DNA of 49,205 nt from Oscillospiraceae bacterium (GTDB taxonomy: Bacteria; Bacillota; Clostridia; Oscillospirales; CAG-382), in assembly GCA_015063785.1 (NCBI GenBank), contig SVTM01000022.1, positions 1-49,205 on the forward strand, written 5' to 3'. Positions 31,213-39,045 of this stretch are shown piece by piece; positions within the stretch are counted from its first letter, which is position 1; every line of letters starts with the position of its first letter. The position numbers and the translations under genes were made by a program. The notes beneath the pieces were generated by a model. That model worked only from the letters and a program-made list of their open reading frames with translations. It searched no databases and was not told where the DNA came from.

Positions 31213-32481
31213 ATGTTTAATTTTGAAGATTTGCTTCTCTGTAATCAATTGTCTGTTGAACGATTTGTGAAATTTAGGATTCCAAATGTTTCAGATGCTG
31301 AAGATATTCTGCAAGAGGTGTTTTTAACTGCATTTAAGAACTTTGGACAACTTAAAACAGAAGCATCATTCAAAGCGTGGATAATAGGTATTGCACGACA
31401 TAAATGTAATGATTATTTTAGGGAAAAATCCAAAGATTTAGAAATACCTATAGAAGAATTAAACGAATTCGGGCTTTCGCAAACACGATTTGGATATGTT
31501 GAGAATAATACAGTCAGCGATGTATTGGAGGCACTTGGTGATAAAGATAAACAAATTCTTTATCTATCATATTGGAAAGAGTTGCCTCAAACTGAAATTG
31601 CCGTAAGGTTGGGCATTCCTATTGGAACTGTCAAAAGTCGCTTATATACTGCTAAACAAAATTTCAAAAGGATATACCCAACAAACACTTATATTAGAAA
31701 GGTTGATGATGTTATGAATAAACTACCAGATAGATTACCTGATTATAAAATTACACCTTTATCAAAAACACCCTTTACTGTAAAATGTGAGGAACTTCAA
31801 GGTTTGAGTATTATACCAAAACTCGGAGAAAAAACAACTTGGGGATTGTATGATTTTGAAACTAAAAAATGTGATGAGTATTCTGAGGTTAGCGTAATAG
31901 GCAAAGCGGAGGTTCACGGTATTGAAGGTGTTGAAATAACGAGCATTCAGCACGATATAAAAAACAATCGAAAAAACGAAAGAGTATTTGTTGCTCAATT
32001 GACAGATACACATTGTAGATATTTATCGGAAACTCATCAAGAAAACGATGTTAAAAAAACCATTACATTTCTTGATGGTGAGGTTTTTATGAACAACTGG
32101 GGCTTTGGCGAAGATAATTGCGGAAACGAAACTGAATTAAAATCCAAAGGCATCATAAACCGCATTGGAAATAACATTACCAAAACAGGCGATAATGAAA
32201 TAATAGACATTGTAGGGTGTTTCAAAGTTGAAATAGGTAAAAAGAGTTTTGATACAGTATGTGTAATGGATTTGGGACATTTTAACAATGCGATTGCAAT
32301 AGAACAATATATTGATGAAAACGGACGAACAATTCTTTGGCGTAGATTCAACCGTGATGATTGGGCAATAAAGCGTTATAAAAAGAAATGGAGCGAACAA
32401 CTCCCCAACAACGAACAACTTATTATTAACGGAGAAACTTATGTTCATTGGTATGATTGCATAACGGACTATATATTATAA
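31213..32481 (+). CDS. ECF sigma factor with 250-aa C-terminal extension
   Basis: 422 aa, ATG after ATAGGAGGCGAGGCG. Sigma region 2 at about 15-80 (DAEDILQEVFLTAFKNFGQL, SFKAWIIGIARHKCNDYFR) and region 4 at about 105-155 (LYLSYWKELPQTEIAVRLGIPIGTVKSRLYTAKQNF). The remaining 250 residues are a beta-rich domain with no membrane segment (FKVEIGKKSFDTVCVMDLG, RTILWRRFNRDDW, INGETYVHWYDC). No anti-sigma gene adjoins, so the extension probably regulates the sigma activity itself. The gene is clearly more AT-rich than its neighbours, hinting at transfer. Confidence 0.9.
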   Translation: MFNFEDLLLCNQLSVERFVKFRIPNVSDAEDILQEVFLTAFKNFGQLKTEASFKAWIIGIARHKCNDYFREKSKDLEIPIEELNEFGLSQTRFGYVENNTVSDVLEALGDKDKQILYLSYWKELPQTEIAVRLGIPIGTVKSRLYTAKQNFKRIYPTNTYIRKVDDVMNKLPDRLPDYKITPLSKTPFTVKCEELQGLSIIPKLGEKTTWGLYDFETKKCDEYSEVSVIGKAEVHGIEGVEITSIQHDIKNNRKNERVFVAQLTDTHCRYLSETHQENDVKKTITFLDGEVFMNNWGFGEDNCGNETELKSKGIINRIGNNITKTGDNEIIDIVGCFKVEIGKKSFDTVCVMDLGHFNNAIAIEQYIDENGRTILWRRFNRDDWAIKRYKKKWSEQLPNNEQLIINGETYVHWYDCITDYIL

Positions 32482-32601
32482 TTTCAAAAAATATAGTAAC
32501 GTACAGGGCAAGGCAGGAATAACCGTCATACTTTTGATGGATTTACAACTTAAAAACAAAGTTTTCAACGGTATTTCTCGTTGTATGATTTTCAATGAGT
32601 C

Positions 32602-32664
32602 GGTATGATTTCTGTCATACCATCAAAAATAGAGTTATCTCGTGATTTTGGGATAACTCTATTT
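32602..32664 (+). terminator. Hairpin pair after ECF gene 1, likely terminator
   Basis: GGTATGA/TCATACC (32602-32621), then AGAGTTATC/GATAACTCT (32631-32660) followed by ATTT. The poor T-run lowers certainty. Confidence 0.5.
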
Positions 32665-32740
32665 ACATATATAACTTGAAAATAACAATAAAAAATGTTA
32701 TATTAAATACAAAAAATGCTTGTTGTTATGCGGACGGCGG

Positions 32741-32810
32741 CGGTCTCCCTTTGTCACTTCGTGACATTTCCCTCACACTGTGAGGGAATCTACCCTCGTC
32801 AGAGGGAGCC
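32741..32810. repeat. Dispersed hairpin repeat of Clostridia
   Basis: A compact palindromic unit: GTCACTTCGTGAC, then CCCTCACACTGTGAGGG, enclosed by TCTCCCT and AGGGAGCC. I recall units of this form repeated many times in Clostridia genomes. Only one copy is in this window. The rest of 32482-32868 holds no gene I can support. Confidence 0.6.
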
Positions 32811-32868
32811 AAAGACGATTTGTCCCTGATTTGACACAAGCATAAAATGAAAAAAAGGAGTGGAATTT

Positions 32869-33609
32869 GTGTCTTTGTTTCTGATCGTACCGGGAACCGT
32901 ATTTTTTCTTTACGGAGCAGTTCTTTGCTTTTTTTCAAACATCACGACGGGCACAGTGCTGACTGTGCTTTTTGGACTTTTGGTTGCCCTTTGCGGTGTG
33001 TTTTTTGGAAAGATAAGGCTTTTTTCAAAAAAGAAGATCGGAAAGATTACAATTTCCTCGTTTTGCCTGCTGTGTGCCTTTGAAATTTGTCTATGCGCTT
33101 TTATTGCGCTTTATGGGCAGGCTGATAACGTATCCTACGACGAAGACGTTGTCATCGTTCTTGGGGCAGGGCTTCGGGGAGACAGAGTTTCCGACCCTTT
33201 AAGACGCAGGCTTGATGCCGCCATTGAGTATCACGAAAAAAATCCCGATGCGCTCATCGTCGTAACAGGTGGCCGCGGCATCGGCGAGGACGTGACCGAG
33301 GCGTACGCCATGGAAAAATATCTGATCGACCGCGGCGTTTCGCAAGAGCGTATCATAAAAGAAGAAAGATCCACCTCCACCAATGAAAATATGAGATTTT
33401 CAAAGAAGATACTTGATGAAATCTTGCCCGACGGCTATACGATTGCCGTTATCACCAATAATTTTCACATTTTCCGCGGAGTTTCGATTGCAAAAATCGA
33501 AGGTTTTGAAAATGTCACCCATCTTCACGCATCTCTTGCCTGGTACAATGCTTTTCCGTGTTATGTCCGCGAGAGCCTTGCGGTTATGAAAATGTGGGTG
33601 TTTGGATAA
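32869..33609 (+). CDS. YdcF/DUF218 membrane protein
   Basis: 246 aa from the GTG at 32869, 8 bases after AAAGGAG (the earlier GTG at 32860 lies within that site). Three hydrophobic helices in the first 85 residues, then a DUF218 domain: VVIVLGAGLRGDRVSDPLRRRLDAAIEYH, LIVVTGGRG, AMEKYLIDRGV, ERSTSTNENM and AVITNNFHIFR. This is the family of YdcF and SanA, implicated in envelope metabolism. The exact substrate is unknown. The HAD phosphatase gene follows at 24 bases. Confidence 0.9.
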   Translation: MSLFLIVPGTVFFLYGAVLCFFSNITTGTVLTVLFGLLVALCGVFFGKIRLFSKKKIGKITISSFCLLCAFEICLCAFIALYGQADNVSYDEDVVIVLGAGLRGDRVSDPLRRRLDAAIEYHEKNPDALIVVTGGRGIGEDVTEAYAMEKYLIDRGVSQERIIKEERSTSTNENMRFSKKILDEILPDGYTIAVITNNFHIFRGVSIAKIEGFENVTHLHASLAWYNAFPCYVRESLAVMKMWVFG

Positions 33610-33633
33610 CAGAATAACAAAAAGGAGATAAAA

Positions 33634-34290
33634 GTGGAAAATATAAAAGGCGCCATCTTTGACATGGACGGAACGCTCATCGACTCTCTTATCGTTTGGA
33701 ACGAGATCTGGGATGCGCTGGGCGAAAGGTACGGAAAGAAAGGTTTTCGACCCAGCGACGAGGATGACAAAGCAATCCGAACCATGACTCTTGCCGATTG
33801 CTGCGATTTTATTCACCAAAAATACGATCTTGGAAGTTGCGGCAAAGAGCTACACGACTATATCGACGAGATATGCTCTCGGTTTTATGCCGAAAGAGTG
33901 CTTTTAAAGGACGGAGTTTTGGAATTTCTTGATCATTTGTATGCAAAAGGTGTTAAAATGATCGTTGCCACGGCAACGGCCCTTGATCTTGTGATGATAG
34001 CATACAGGCGATGCGGACTTGACAAATATTTTTCCGAGGTTATTTCCTGTGCCACCATCGGCAAGGGAAAGGATCATCCTGATATCTATCTTATTGCCCT
34101 TGAAAAGCTGGGCACACCGAAGGAAGAAACGTGGGTGTTTGAGGATTCGGCGACGGCGGTCGTCACGGCGTCAAAGATCGGTCTTCCCACCGTTGGGATT
34201 TATGACGATTACAACTATGGACAGGACGTTTTGCAATCTAGAGCAAACTACTATATCGCTGACGGTGAAACTCTTGAAAAACTTATCTGA
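33634..34290 (+). CDS. HAD-superfamily phosphatase (beta-phosphoglucomutase-like)
   Basis: 218 aa, GTG start with AAAGGAGATAAAA upstream. HAD motifs: I FDMDGTLIDS, II VATATA (Thr), III Lys in GKGKDHPDIY, IV VFEDSATAV. The helical cap after motif I is of the C1 type, as in sugar-phosphate phosphatases and beta-phosphoglucomutases. The substrate is not predictable. Confidence 0.92.
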   Translation: MENIKGAIFDMDGTLIDSLIVWNEIWDALGERYGKKGFRPSDEDDKAIRTMTLADCCDFIHQKYDLGSCGKELHDYIDEICSRFYAERVLLKDGVLEFLDHLYAKGVKMIVATATALDLVMIAYRRCGLDKYFSEVISCATIGKGKDHPDIYLIALEKLGTPKEETWVFEDSATAVVTASKIGLPTVGIYDDYNYGQDVLQSRANYYIADGETLEKLI

Positions 34291-34304
34291 AAAGGAGAAA
34301 ACAA

Positions 34305-34652
34305 ATGTCGAAAGAAATGAAAAGAGAACTCAGAAAATTGAGACTCAAACACGATTTGATTGAAAAGACAGACTGTACACCCGAAGAAAACAGCGCGTTT
34401 TCCGAAATAAAAGCGCAGCAAGGAATACTTCCCGAAAACGTTTTTGAGTATTTGGGCGACGATGGAACGGGCAAGGGAACTTTTTACAAAGTGTCCGACA
34501 CAGGACTGACCGATGCCGAAAAAGAGGAGTATATACAACTCAAGCAGAGCCGCGATATTGCGATAATCAAAAACTGCACAGTATTTTTTACCGTGCTTGC
34601 CGCTTTGGGGCTGACTTTGGCAATACTCAATTACATTTCTTATATGATGTAA
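34305..34652 (+). CDS. Small protein with C-terminal membrane anchor
   Basis: 115 aa, ATG with AAAGGAG upstream, 14 bases after the HAD gene. A charged helical N-terminal half, a central loop (VFEYLGDDGTGKGTFYKVSDTGLT) and a single hydrophobic helix at the end (VFFTVLAALGLTLAILNYI). No family recognised. Tail-anchored topology with the domain inside the cell is likely. Confidence 0.75.
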   Translation: MSKEMKRELRKLRLKHDLIEKTDCTPEENSAFSEIKAQQGILPENVFEYLGDDGTGKGTFYKVSDTGLTDAEKEEYIQLKQSRDIAIIKNCTVFFTVLAALGLTLAILNYISYMM

Positions 34653-34683
34653 AAAACTGCCGTCGAAGGACGGCAGTTTTTTT
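34653..34683 (+). terminator. Terminator of the ydcF/HAD operon
   Basis: A 12-bp perfect stem AAAACTGCCGTC/GACGGCAGTTTT, loop GAAG, followed by TTT. Confidence 0.9.
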
Positions 34684-34686
34684 GCA

Positions 34687-34714
34687 GATCATTTAACCTT
34701 TTTGTTAAATGATC
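34687..34714. promoter_or_regulatory. Upstream SdpR-type operator
   Basis: Perfect 11-bp arms GATCATTTAAC and GTTAAATGATC separated by CTTTTT, immediately before the -35 of the sdpR promoter. Confidence 0.75.
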
Positions 34715-34743
34715 TTGACAACTGCAGAGGAGTGTGTTATAAT
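34715..34743 (+). promoter_or_regulatory. sdpRI promoter
   Basis: TTGACA (34715-34720), 17-nt spacer, TATAAT (34738-34743), full consensus. Enclosed by two ATTTAAC-N6-GTTAAAT operators. Confidence 0.85.
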
Positions 34744-34745
34744 AC

Positions 34746-34765
34746 ATTTAACAAAATTGTTAAAT
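34746..34765. promoter_or_regulatory. Downstream SdpR-type operator
   Basis: ATTTAAC-AAAATT-GTTAAAT, starting 3 bases after the -10. Same arms and spacing as the upstream site. Confidence 0.75.
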
Positions 34766-34776
34766 GAGGTGAAGGC

Positions 34777-35061
34777 TTGAAACTTCAAAAAACTCTCAAG
34801 GCTCTGTCCGACCCCACGAGACGCGAGATATTGGAGCTTTTGAAAAAAGGCAGCCTTTCGGCAGGGGACATCTGCTCGCATTTTGATATTTCGGCAGCGG
34901 CAGTTTCCCGACACCTTTCTTTGCTGAAAGATGCTGAACTGATACGCGACCGCCACGAGGGGAAATATATTTTTTACGAACTTTCAGCATCGGTGCTCGA
35001 GGAAATGATGCTTTGGTTATCGGCATTTACAGATGGAGGAAAAGAAAATGAAAAAGAGTGA
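34777..35061 (+). CDS. sdpR: ArsR-family autorepressor, SdpR-like
   Basis: 94 aa, TTG start at 34777 after AGGTGAAGG. Winged helix-turn-helix of the ArsR family (LKALSDPTRREILELLKKGSLSAGDICSHFDISAAAVSRHLSLLKDAELI, wing RHEGKYIFYEL). It lacks the Cys metal sites of true ArsR, as in SdpR. It likely binds the two palindromes around its own promoter and represses sdpRI. It overlaps sdpI by 14 bases. Confidence 0.93.
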   Translation: MKLQKTLKALSDPTRREILELLKKGSLSAGDICSHFDISAAAVSRHLSLLKDAELIRDRHEGKYIFYELSASVLEEMMLWLSAFTDGGKENEKE

Positions 35062-35695
35062 AAAAATAAAGCTTACAGTGTCCTTTCTGGTTATTCTTGT
35101 GCCTGCTATCGTGGGGTTTGTGGTTTGGAACAGACTGCCCGATGAGCTTCCCATTCATTATAACTACAAGGGCGATGCGGATAATTATGCTGCAAAATGG
35201 TTTGCCGTTGTTGCAATTCCGTTGTTTTTGTGCCTTTTGCAGGCCTTTTGTCTTTTCGTATCGTACAAAATGTCAAAGCAGGTGGCGGCATATTCGATCG
35301 TGCTTGTGATTTGCCCTTTCATTTCGCTTCTTATAGGCGCTGCCTCCCTTTTACCTCCGCTTGGGGTGGCTTTTGATGCAGGTATATATATCCCGTTTTT
35401 CCTTGGCATTCTGTTTTGTATTATCGGAAATATCATGCCAAAGGTGAGCCGCAACAAGACTATGGGCATCAAGCTTCCGTGGACACTCAAGAATGACGAG
35501 GTGTGGAACAAAACACACAGGCTTGCGGGATTTTTGTGGTTTTTCGGGGGTATATGTGTTGCCGTATGTGCCTTTCTTCCCTCGCTTGCAAGGGTGATCG
35601 CCGTGTCGACGATTTTTGCCGCAATGATCCTTGTTCCGACGGTTTATTCTTATGTAATATACAAGAAAATTTTAAATACAAAAAATCGGCTGTAA
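35048..35695 (+). CDS. sdpI: SdpI-family membrane protein
   Basis: 215 aa from the ATG at 35048 (GGAGG 9 bases upstream). An N-terminal DUF1648 helix (VWNRLPDELPIHYNYKGDADNYAAKW) and further helices to six in total, with the SdpI signature GNIMPKVSRNKTMGIKLPWTLKNDEVWNKTHRLAGFLWFFGG. In Bacillus SdpI gives immunity to the SdpC toxin and relays its presence to SdpR. No sdpABC is in this window, so here it may sense or resist foreign toxins. Confidence 0.93.
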   Translation: MKKSEKIKLTVSFLVILVPAIVGFVVWNRLPDELPIHYNYKGDADNYAAKWFAVVAIPLFLCLLQAFCLFVSYKMSKQVAAYSIVLVICPFISLLIGAASLLPPLGVAFDAGIYIPFFLGILFCIIGNIMPKVSRNKTMGIKLPWTLKNDEVWNKTHRLAGFLWFFGGICVAVCAFLPSLARVIAVSTIFAAMILVPTVYSYVIYKKILNTKNRL

Positions 35696-35713
35696 AAAGA
35701 CAGTCGATTTTTG
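35681..35713 (+). terminator. Terminator of sdpRI
   Basis: Stem AAAAATCGGCTGT / ACAGTCGATTTTT (one G-T pair). The sdpI stop lies in the stem. Confidence 0.8.
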
Positions 35714-35723
35714 CATTTCCCCC

Positions 35724-35752
35724 AACCTTTTGCACGGATTTTCCGTCTATAT
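35724..35752 (+). promoter_or_regulatory. ECF-type promoter of sigma gene 2
   Basis: AACCTTTTG at 35724-35732, 11 bases, CGTCTATAT at 35744-35752. Identical layout to 31144-31172. The CGTC form is a standard ECF -10. Confidence 0.7.
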
Positions 35753-35801
35753 TACGAACGTTCAAAAAAGGAAATATTTCCAAAATCAAAAGGAGAAAAA
35801 A

Positions 35802-38800
35802 TTGATATATCATAATCAAAACGACGAAACCCTGGTGTTGCTGACCCTTGCGGGCAAAAAAGAAGCTTATGAGTCGCTGGTGGTACGCTATCAGCAGGCG
35901 GCGATCAAAGAAGCCGTGTTTATCACCAAAAACCGCCATCTTGCCGAAGACGCGGCGCAGGATGCTTTTGTCAGCGGATGGATAAAGCTTGATAAGCTGA
36001 GAGAACCGTCAAAATTCGGCAGCTGGATTTTGCGGATTGCCCGTAATTGCGCCGTGAATACGGTGAGGAACATGAGAAGCTTTTTGCCTGTTGAAATGGC
36101 GGAAAACACAGAGGTCTTCTGTGTCCCCGAGGATGATCCTGCGCAAATATACGCCTTGCAGGAAAAAAGGGATGAGCTGAAAAGAAATATTCAAAAGCTC
36201 CCCTGTCGTGTAAGGGAAATTATCTGCCTGCACTATTTCGAAGATCTGTCGGTCGTGCAGATTGCCGAAAGGCTGGGGATATCCGAAGGTACGGTGAAAT
36301 GGCAGCTTCACGATGGGCGCAAAAGAATACGAAAGGATTTGTGCGCTATGAACGAAGAATACAATGATACCTTGTTGCAAAAGGTTATGAAAAAGGTACA
36401 AGAGCTGAAGCTCTGGCAATACAAAAACAGCAAAACGGGCTTTGAAAATGTATACGAAGAAGTTTTGAAAAACGTGGAGGAGCTTTGTGATTCAAAGGAA
36501 AAGCATCACGCGCTTGCAGATGTTCTTGTGCGCGGCTTGTGGTGGATTCCGGGCAAGAAAAACGACGAGCTTTTCGAAAGGATAAAATCGTCGGCGATCG
36601 TTGGCAAAAACGAAGAGGTCATGGAGTATATCATCTTGAGCGAAGACCGAAAGATGCGTGGGTATGATCCGGGAAGCAAGGCTGCTCTTATAGAATTCAG
36701 GAAAACAAAGCAGATTCCGTTTCTTGAAAAGCACGGTTTTTCAAAGGCTTTGGGAATGGAATGGTTTGCGCTTGGATATGACTATTACATCACGGGAGAA
36801 AAAGAAAAAGCAACAGAAGCCTTTGACAAGGTAAGGCAGATCTTGTCCCCACGCGACTGTTATTACGCCCTTGTTTCTCCCACAACAGAGCTTTTGAAAC
36901 GGTATGATGAATATGCCGAAAAAAGTGAAAGCTCTTATTGCATAAATGCTGGCGTCAACGAGTTTCGCTATGTTAACAGAGAGCTTTTGAGCCATGAGAT
37001 CAAAGGCAGAGGCGAAGGATATCTTAATTCCGCCGACACGATGGTGTGCGATATTCTGACAAACGCATCAAGATGCGACGGAAAAATGTTTGACACCACC
37101 CTTTCGGCAGGTGAAAAATATACTGCAACCGACGGCGCGACCCTGCTTTTTGCAGAAGATAACGTCAGATTGAAAACGCCTGCAGGCGTGTTTGAAAATT
37201 GCCAAAAATGGACGACCGATATCTCGACCGATTATGAATCCTCGGTGTATACGGCATATTTCAAGGAGGGTGTCGGAATTGTAAAATTCGAGCGTTGCGA
37301 GAACGGTTTTTACGATTCGAGGCTGCTTTGCGAATACAATGTTGTGTCGGGGAGTGGGCTTTTCCCCTGCGGCGTCGGTAATTTCTGGGAGTATTCTGAT
37401 GAATACGCGCCGAACACTGTGATTTCAAAAACCCGATTTGAAGTTGCATATTCAGATGATGTTTCTGTTCTGATTTCGTCGCTTACAAGTGTCGAGCGTG
37501 TGGGATATGACGAAAACAGCTGGCAGGATATGATAGGCAAGATACGCAATGAATATTATACGGTTGAGAAAAACGGAAACGAAAGGCTTTGCGACGTGCG
37601 TTCTGCCTGTGATCGTGCCGAACAGCTTGCAAAAACACGAATGCAAAAGGCGCATACAAAGGCGGCGTGCTCTGTGGCGAGAAGAATAATGGACACCGAC
37701 GAAACTCTTACTCCCGGTTGTACCGCCACGGGACATTGGAACTTTTTCGGTACAAGCAGAGTTCTTGAAGACAGCGGCAGAATAAAGCTTTCGTCAAATC
37801 ACAGATGGGCGTTTGAATGGAAATGCACAGGCGAGGGTGGAGATGCTGAAACCCCATTGCTTTTCAACAACATCTATGGAATTCTTTGCGACGGAACAGG
37901 GTTTTTGTGGAACGATGATTGGCAGGAAAAAGAAAGCATTGATTTTGCGCATCTTCTTTGGGATACTCACAATATCGAAACAAAAATTAGAATTTCAAAA
38001 GGACATAAGGTGGTTACAACGTCGGGCGAGTTTGACGATTGCCTGAAGCTTTCACTTGACGTTTCGGGCTTTGAGGGCGGACTTGCATACCTTGGCGGAC
38101 ACAAGGAATATTATTTTGCAAAGGGCGTCGGTATTGTCAGATACGAAAACGAATATTGCGAAGGTATAAAAACCGCGGTATATGAGTTGACGTATTTTGA
38201 AGGTGTGGGCGAAGGTTATATGCCTGTGGCAGACGGACTTGTGAGAGTGTATGAGGCGCAAGGCCTCACCGACGGATACGCGGCAGGAGCGGAATACACC
38301 TACGTTTCCGATGATGACGGCAAGGTTACAATATTCTCTGACAGAAAGGGAATCCGCGTTCTTCCGCCTCCCATAACCCTTTATTCCTCTATACAAAACG
38401 AAGTGATAGAAGAAATGCTTTGGCGTGAGAAAAAGCACGACGAATCAAGAGCTCGCCACGATGCCAACAATTTCCACTTGCTTGCCCATTTTCTTACACG
38501 ACCTACGCGATATTGGGCGCGTCCCGAAAAGGCTGTGGCATGGAACAAATACCGTCTAAAGACGGTTGAGGGTCTTTCGGAAGACGGAAAAGTATACGAA
38601 GGGTTCGAAGGTTTTTATACCATGACAGCCTTCCGCACCGCGTGTGCCCTTTTTGGTGTGGGCAAAAACGAGGAAGGATACAAATATCTTGACATTGCTT
38701 TTGAATATGCGGAAAAATGGACGAAACACGAGGATGGCGAGCTTCTTTGTGTTGGCGATCCATTGATATTCGGTGGGGTGAAGATTGCAAAGAATAAAGA

Positions 38801-38996
38801 AATGCTGACTTTGCCCGACGGAACTTGCGAACCGCTGACCAATGGTTTCTTTTTCGTTTTTGAGCCGAGACTCCTTCATTACGGACTTACGGCGCCGCAC
38901 GGTTGGGAATGGTTCAACGGTGTGCGCAACGAAAAAAGATATGCGGAATATGTCGAAAAGGCGTGGAAGCTTATGGAAAGGGACAAGAAGATCTGA
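35802..38996 (+). CDS. Giant ECF sigma factor with ~880-aa C-terminal region
   Basis: 1064 aa from the TTG at 35802, 6 bases after AAAAGGAG (frames above lack a site). Sigma region 2 at about 20-85 (HLAEDAAQDAFVSGWIKLDKL, SKFGSWILRIARNCAVNTVR) and region 4 at about 125-175 (IICLHYFEDLSVVQIAERLGISEGTVKWQLHDGRKRIRKDL). Then a helical, TPR-like stretch (about 190-370) and at least two related beta domains ending in YFKEGVGIVKFERCENG and YFAKGVGIVRYENEYCEG. A C-terminal helical domain with AFRTACALFGVGKNEEGYKYLDIAFEYAEKW follows. No membrane segment. Usual ECF factors have about 180 aa. The tail probably senses a cytoplasmic ligand and replaces an anti-sigma factor. Confidence 0.9.
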   Translation: MIYHNQNDETLVLLTLAGKKEAYESLVVRYQQAAIKEAVFITKNRHLAEDAAQDAFVSGWIKLDKLREPSKFGSWILRIARNCAVNTVRNMRSFLPVEMAENTEVFCVPEDDPAQIYALQEKRDELKRNIQKLPCRVREIICLHYFEDLSVVQIAERLGISEGTVKWQLHDGRKRIRKDLCAMNEEYNDTLLQKVMKKVQELKLWQYKNSKTGFENVYEEVLKNVEELCDSKEKHHALADVLVRGLWWIPGKKNDELFERIKSSAIVGKNEEVMEYIILSEDRKMRGYDPGSKAALIEFRKTKQIPFLEKHGFSKALGMEWFALGYDYYITGEKEKATEAFDKVRQILSPRDCYYALVSPTTELLKRYDEYAEKSESSYCINAGVNEFRYVNRELLSHEIKGRGEGYLNSADTMVCDILTNASRCDGKMFDTTLSAGEKYTATDGATLLFAEDNVRLKTPAGVFENCQKWTTDISTDYESSVYTAYFKEGVGIVKFERCENGFYDSRLLCEYNVVSGSGLFPCGVGNFWEYSDEYAPNTVISKTRFEVAYSDDVSVLISSLTSVERVGYDENSWQDMIGKIRNEYYTVEKNGNERLCDVRSACDRAEQLAKTRMQKAHTKAACSVARRIMDTDETLTPGCTATGHWNFFGTSRVLEDSGRIKLSSNHRWAFEWKCTGEGGDAETPLLFNNIYGILCDGTGFLWNDDWQEKESIDFAHLLWDTHNIETKIRISKGHKVVTTSGEFDDCLKLSLDVSGFEGGLAYLGGHKEYYFAKGVGIVRYENEYCEGIKTAVYELTYFEGVGEGYMPVADGLVRVYEAQGLTDGYAAGAEYTYVSDDDGKVTIFSDRKGIRVLPPPITLYSSIQNEVIEEMLWREKKHDESRARHDANNFHLLAHFLTRPTRYWARPEKAVAWNKYRLKTVEGLSEDGKVYEGFEGFYTMTAFRTACALFGVGKNEEGYKYLDIAFEYAEKWTKHEDGELLCVGDPLIFGGVKIAKNKEMLTLPDGTCEPLTNGFFFVFEPRLLHYGLTAPHGWEWFNGVRNEKRYAEYVEKAWKLMERDKKI

Positions 38997-39002
38997 TAAC
39001 GA

Positions 39003-39041
39003 AACGGGGATGCTCTTTGGCACCCCCGTTTGTGTTTTTTA
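39003..39041 (+). terminator. Terminator after the giant ECF gene
   Basis: AAACGGGG-TG pairs with CA-CCCCGTTT (one bulge each side), loop CTCTTTGG, followed by TGTGTTTTTT. Confidence 0.8.
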
Positions 39042-39045
39042 TAAT

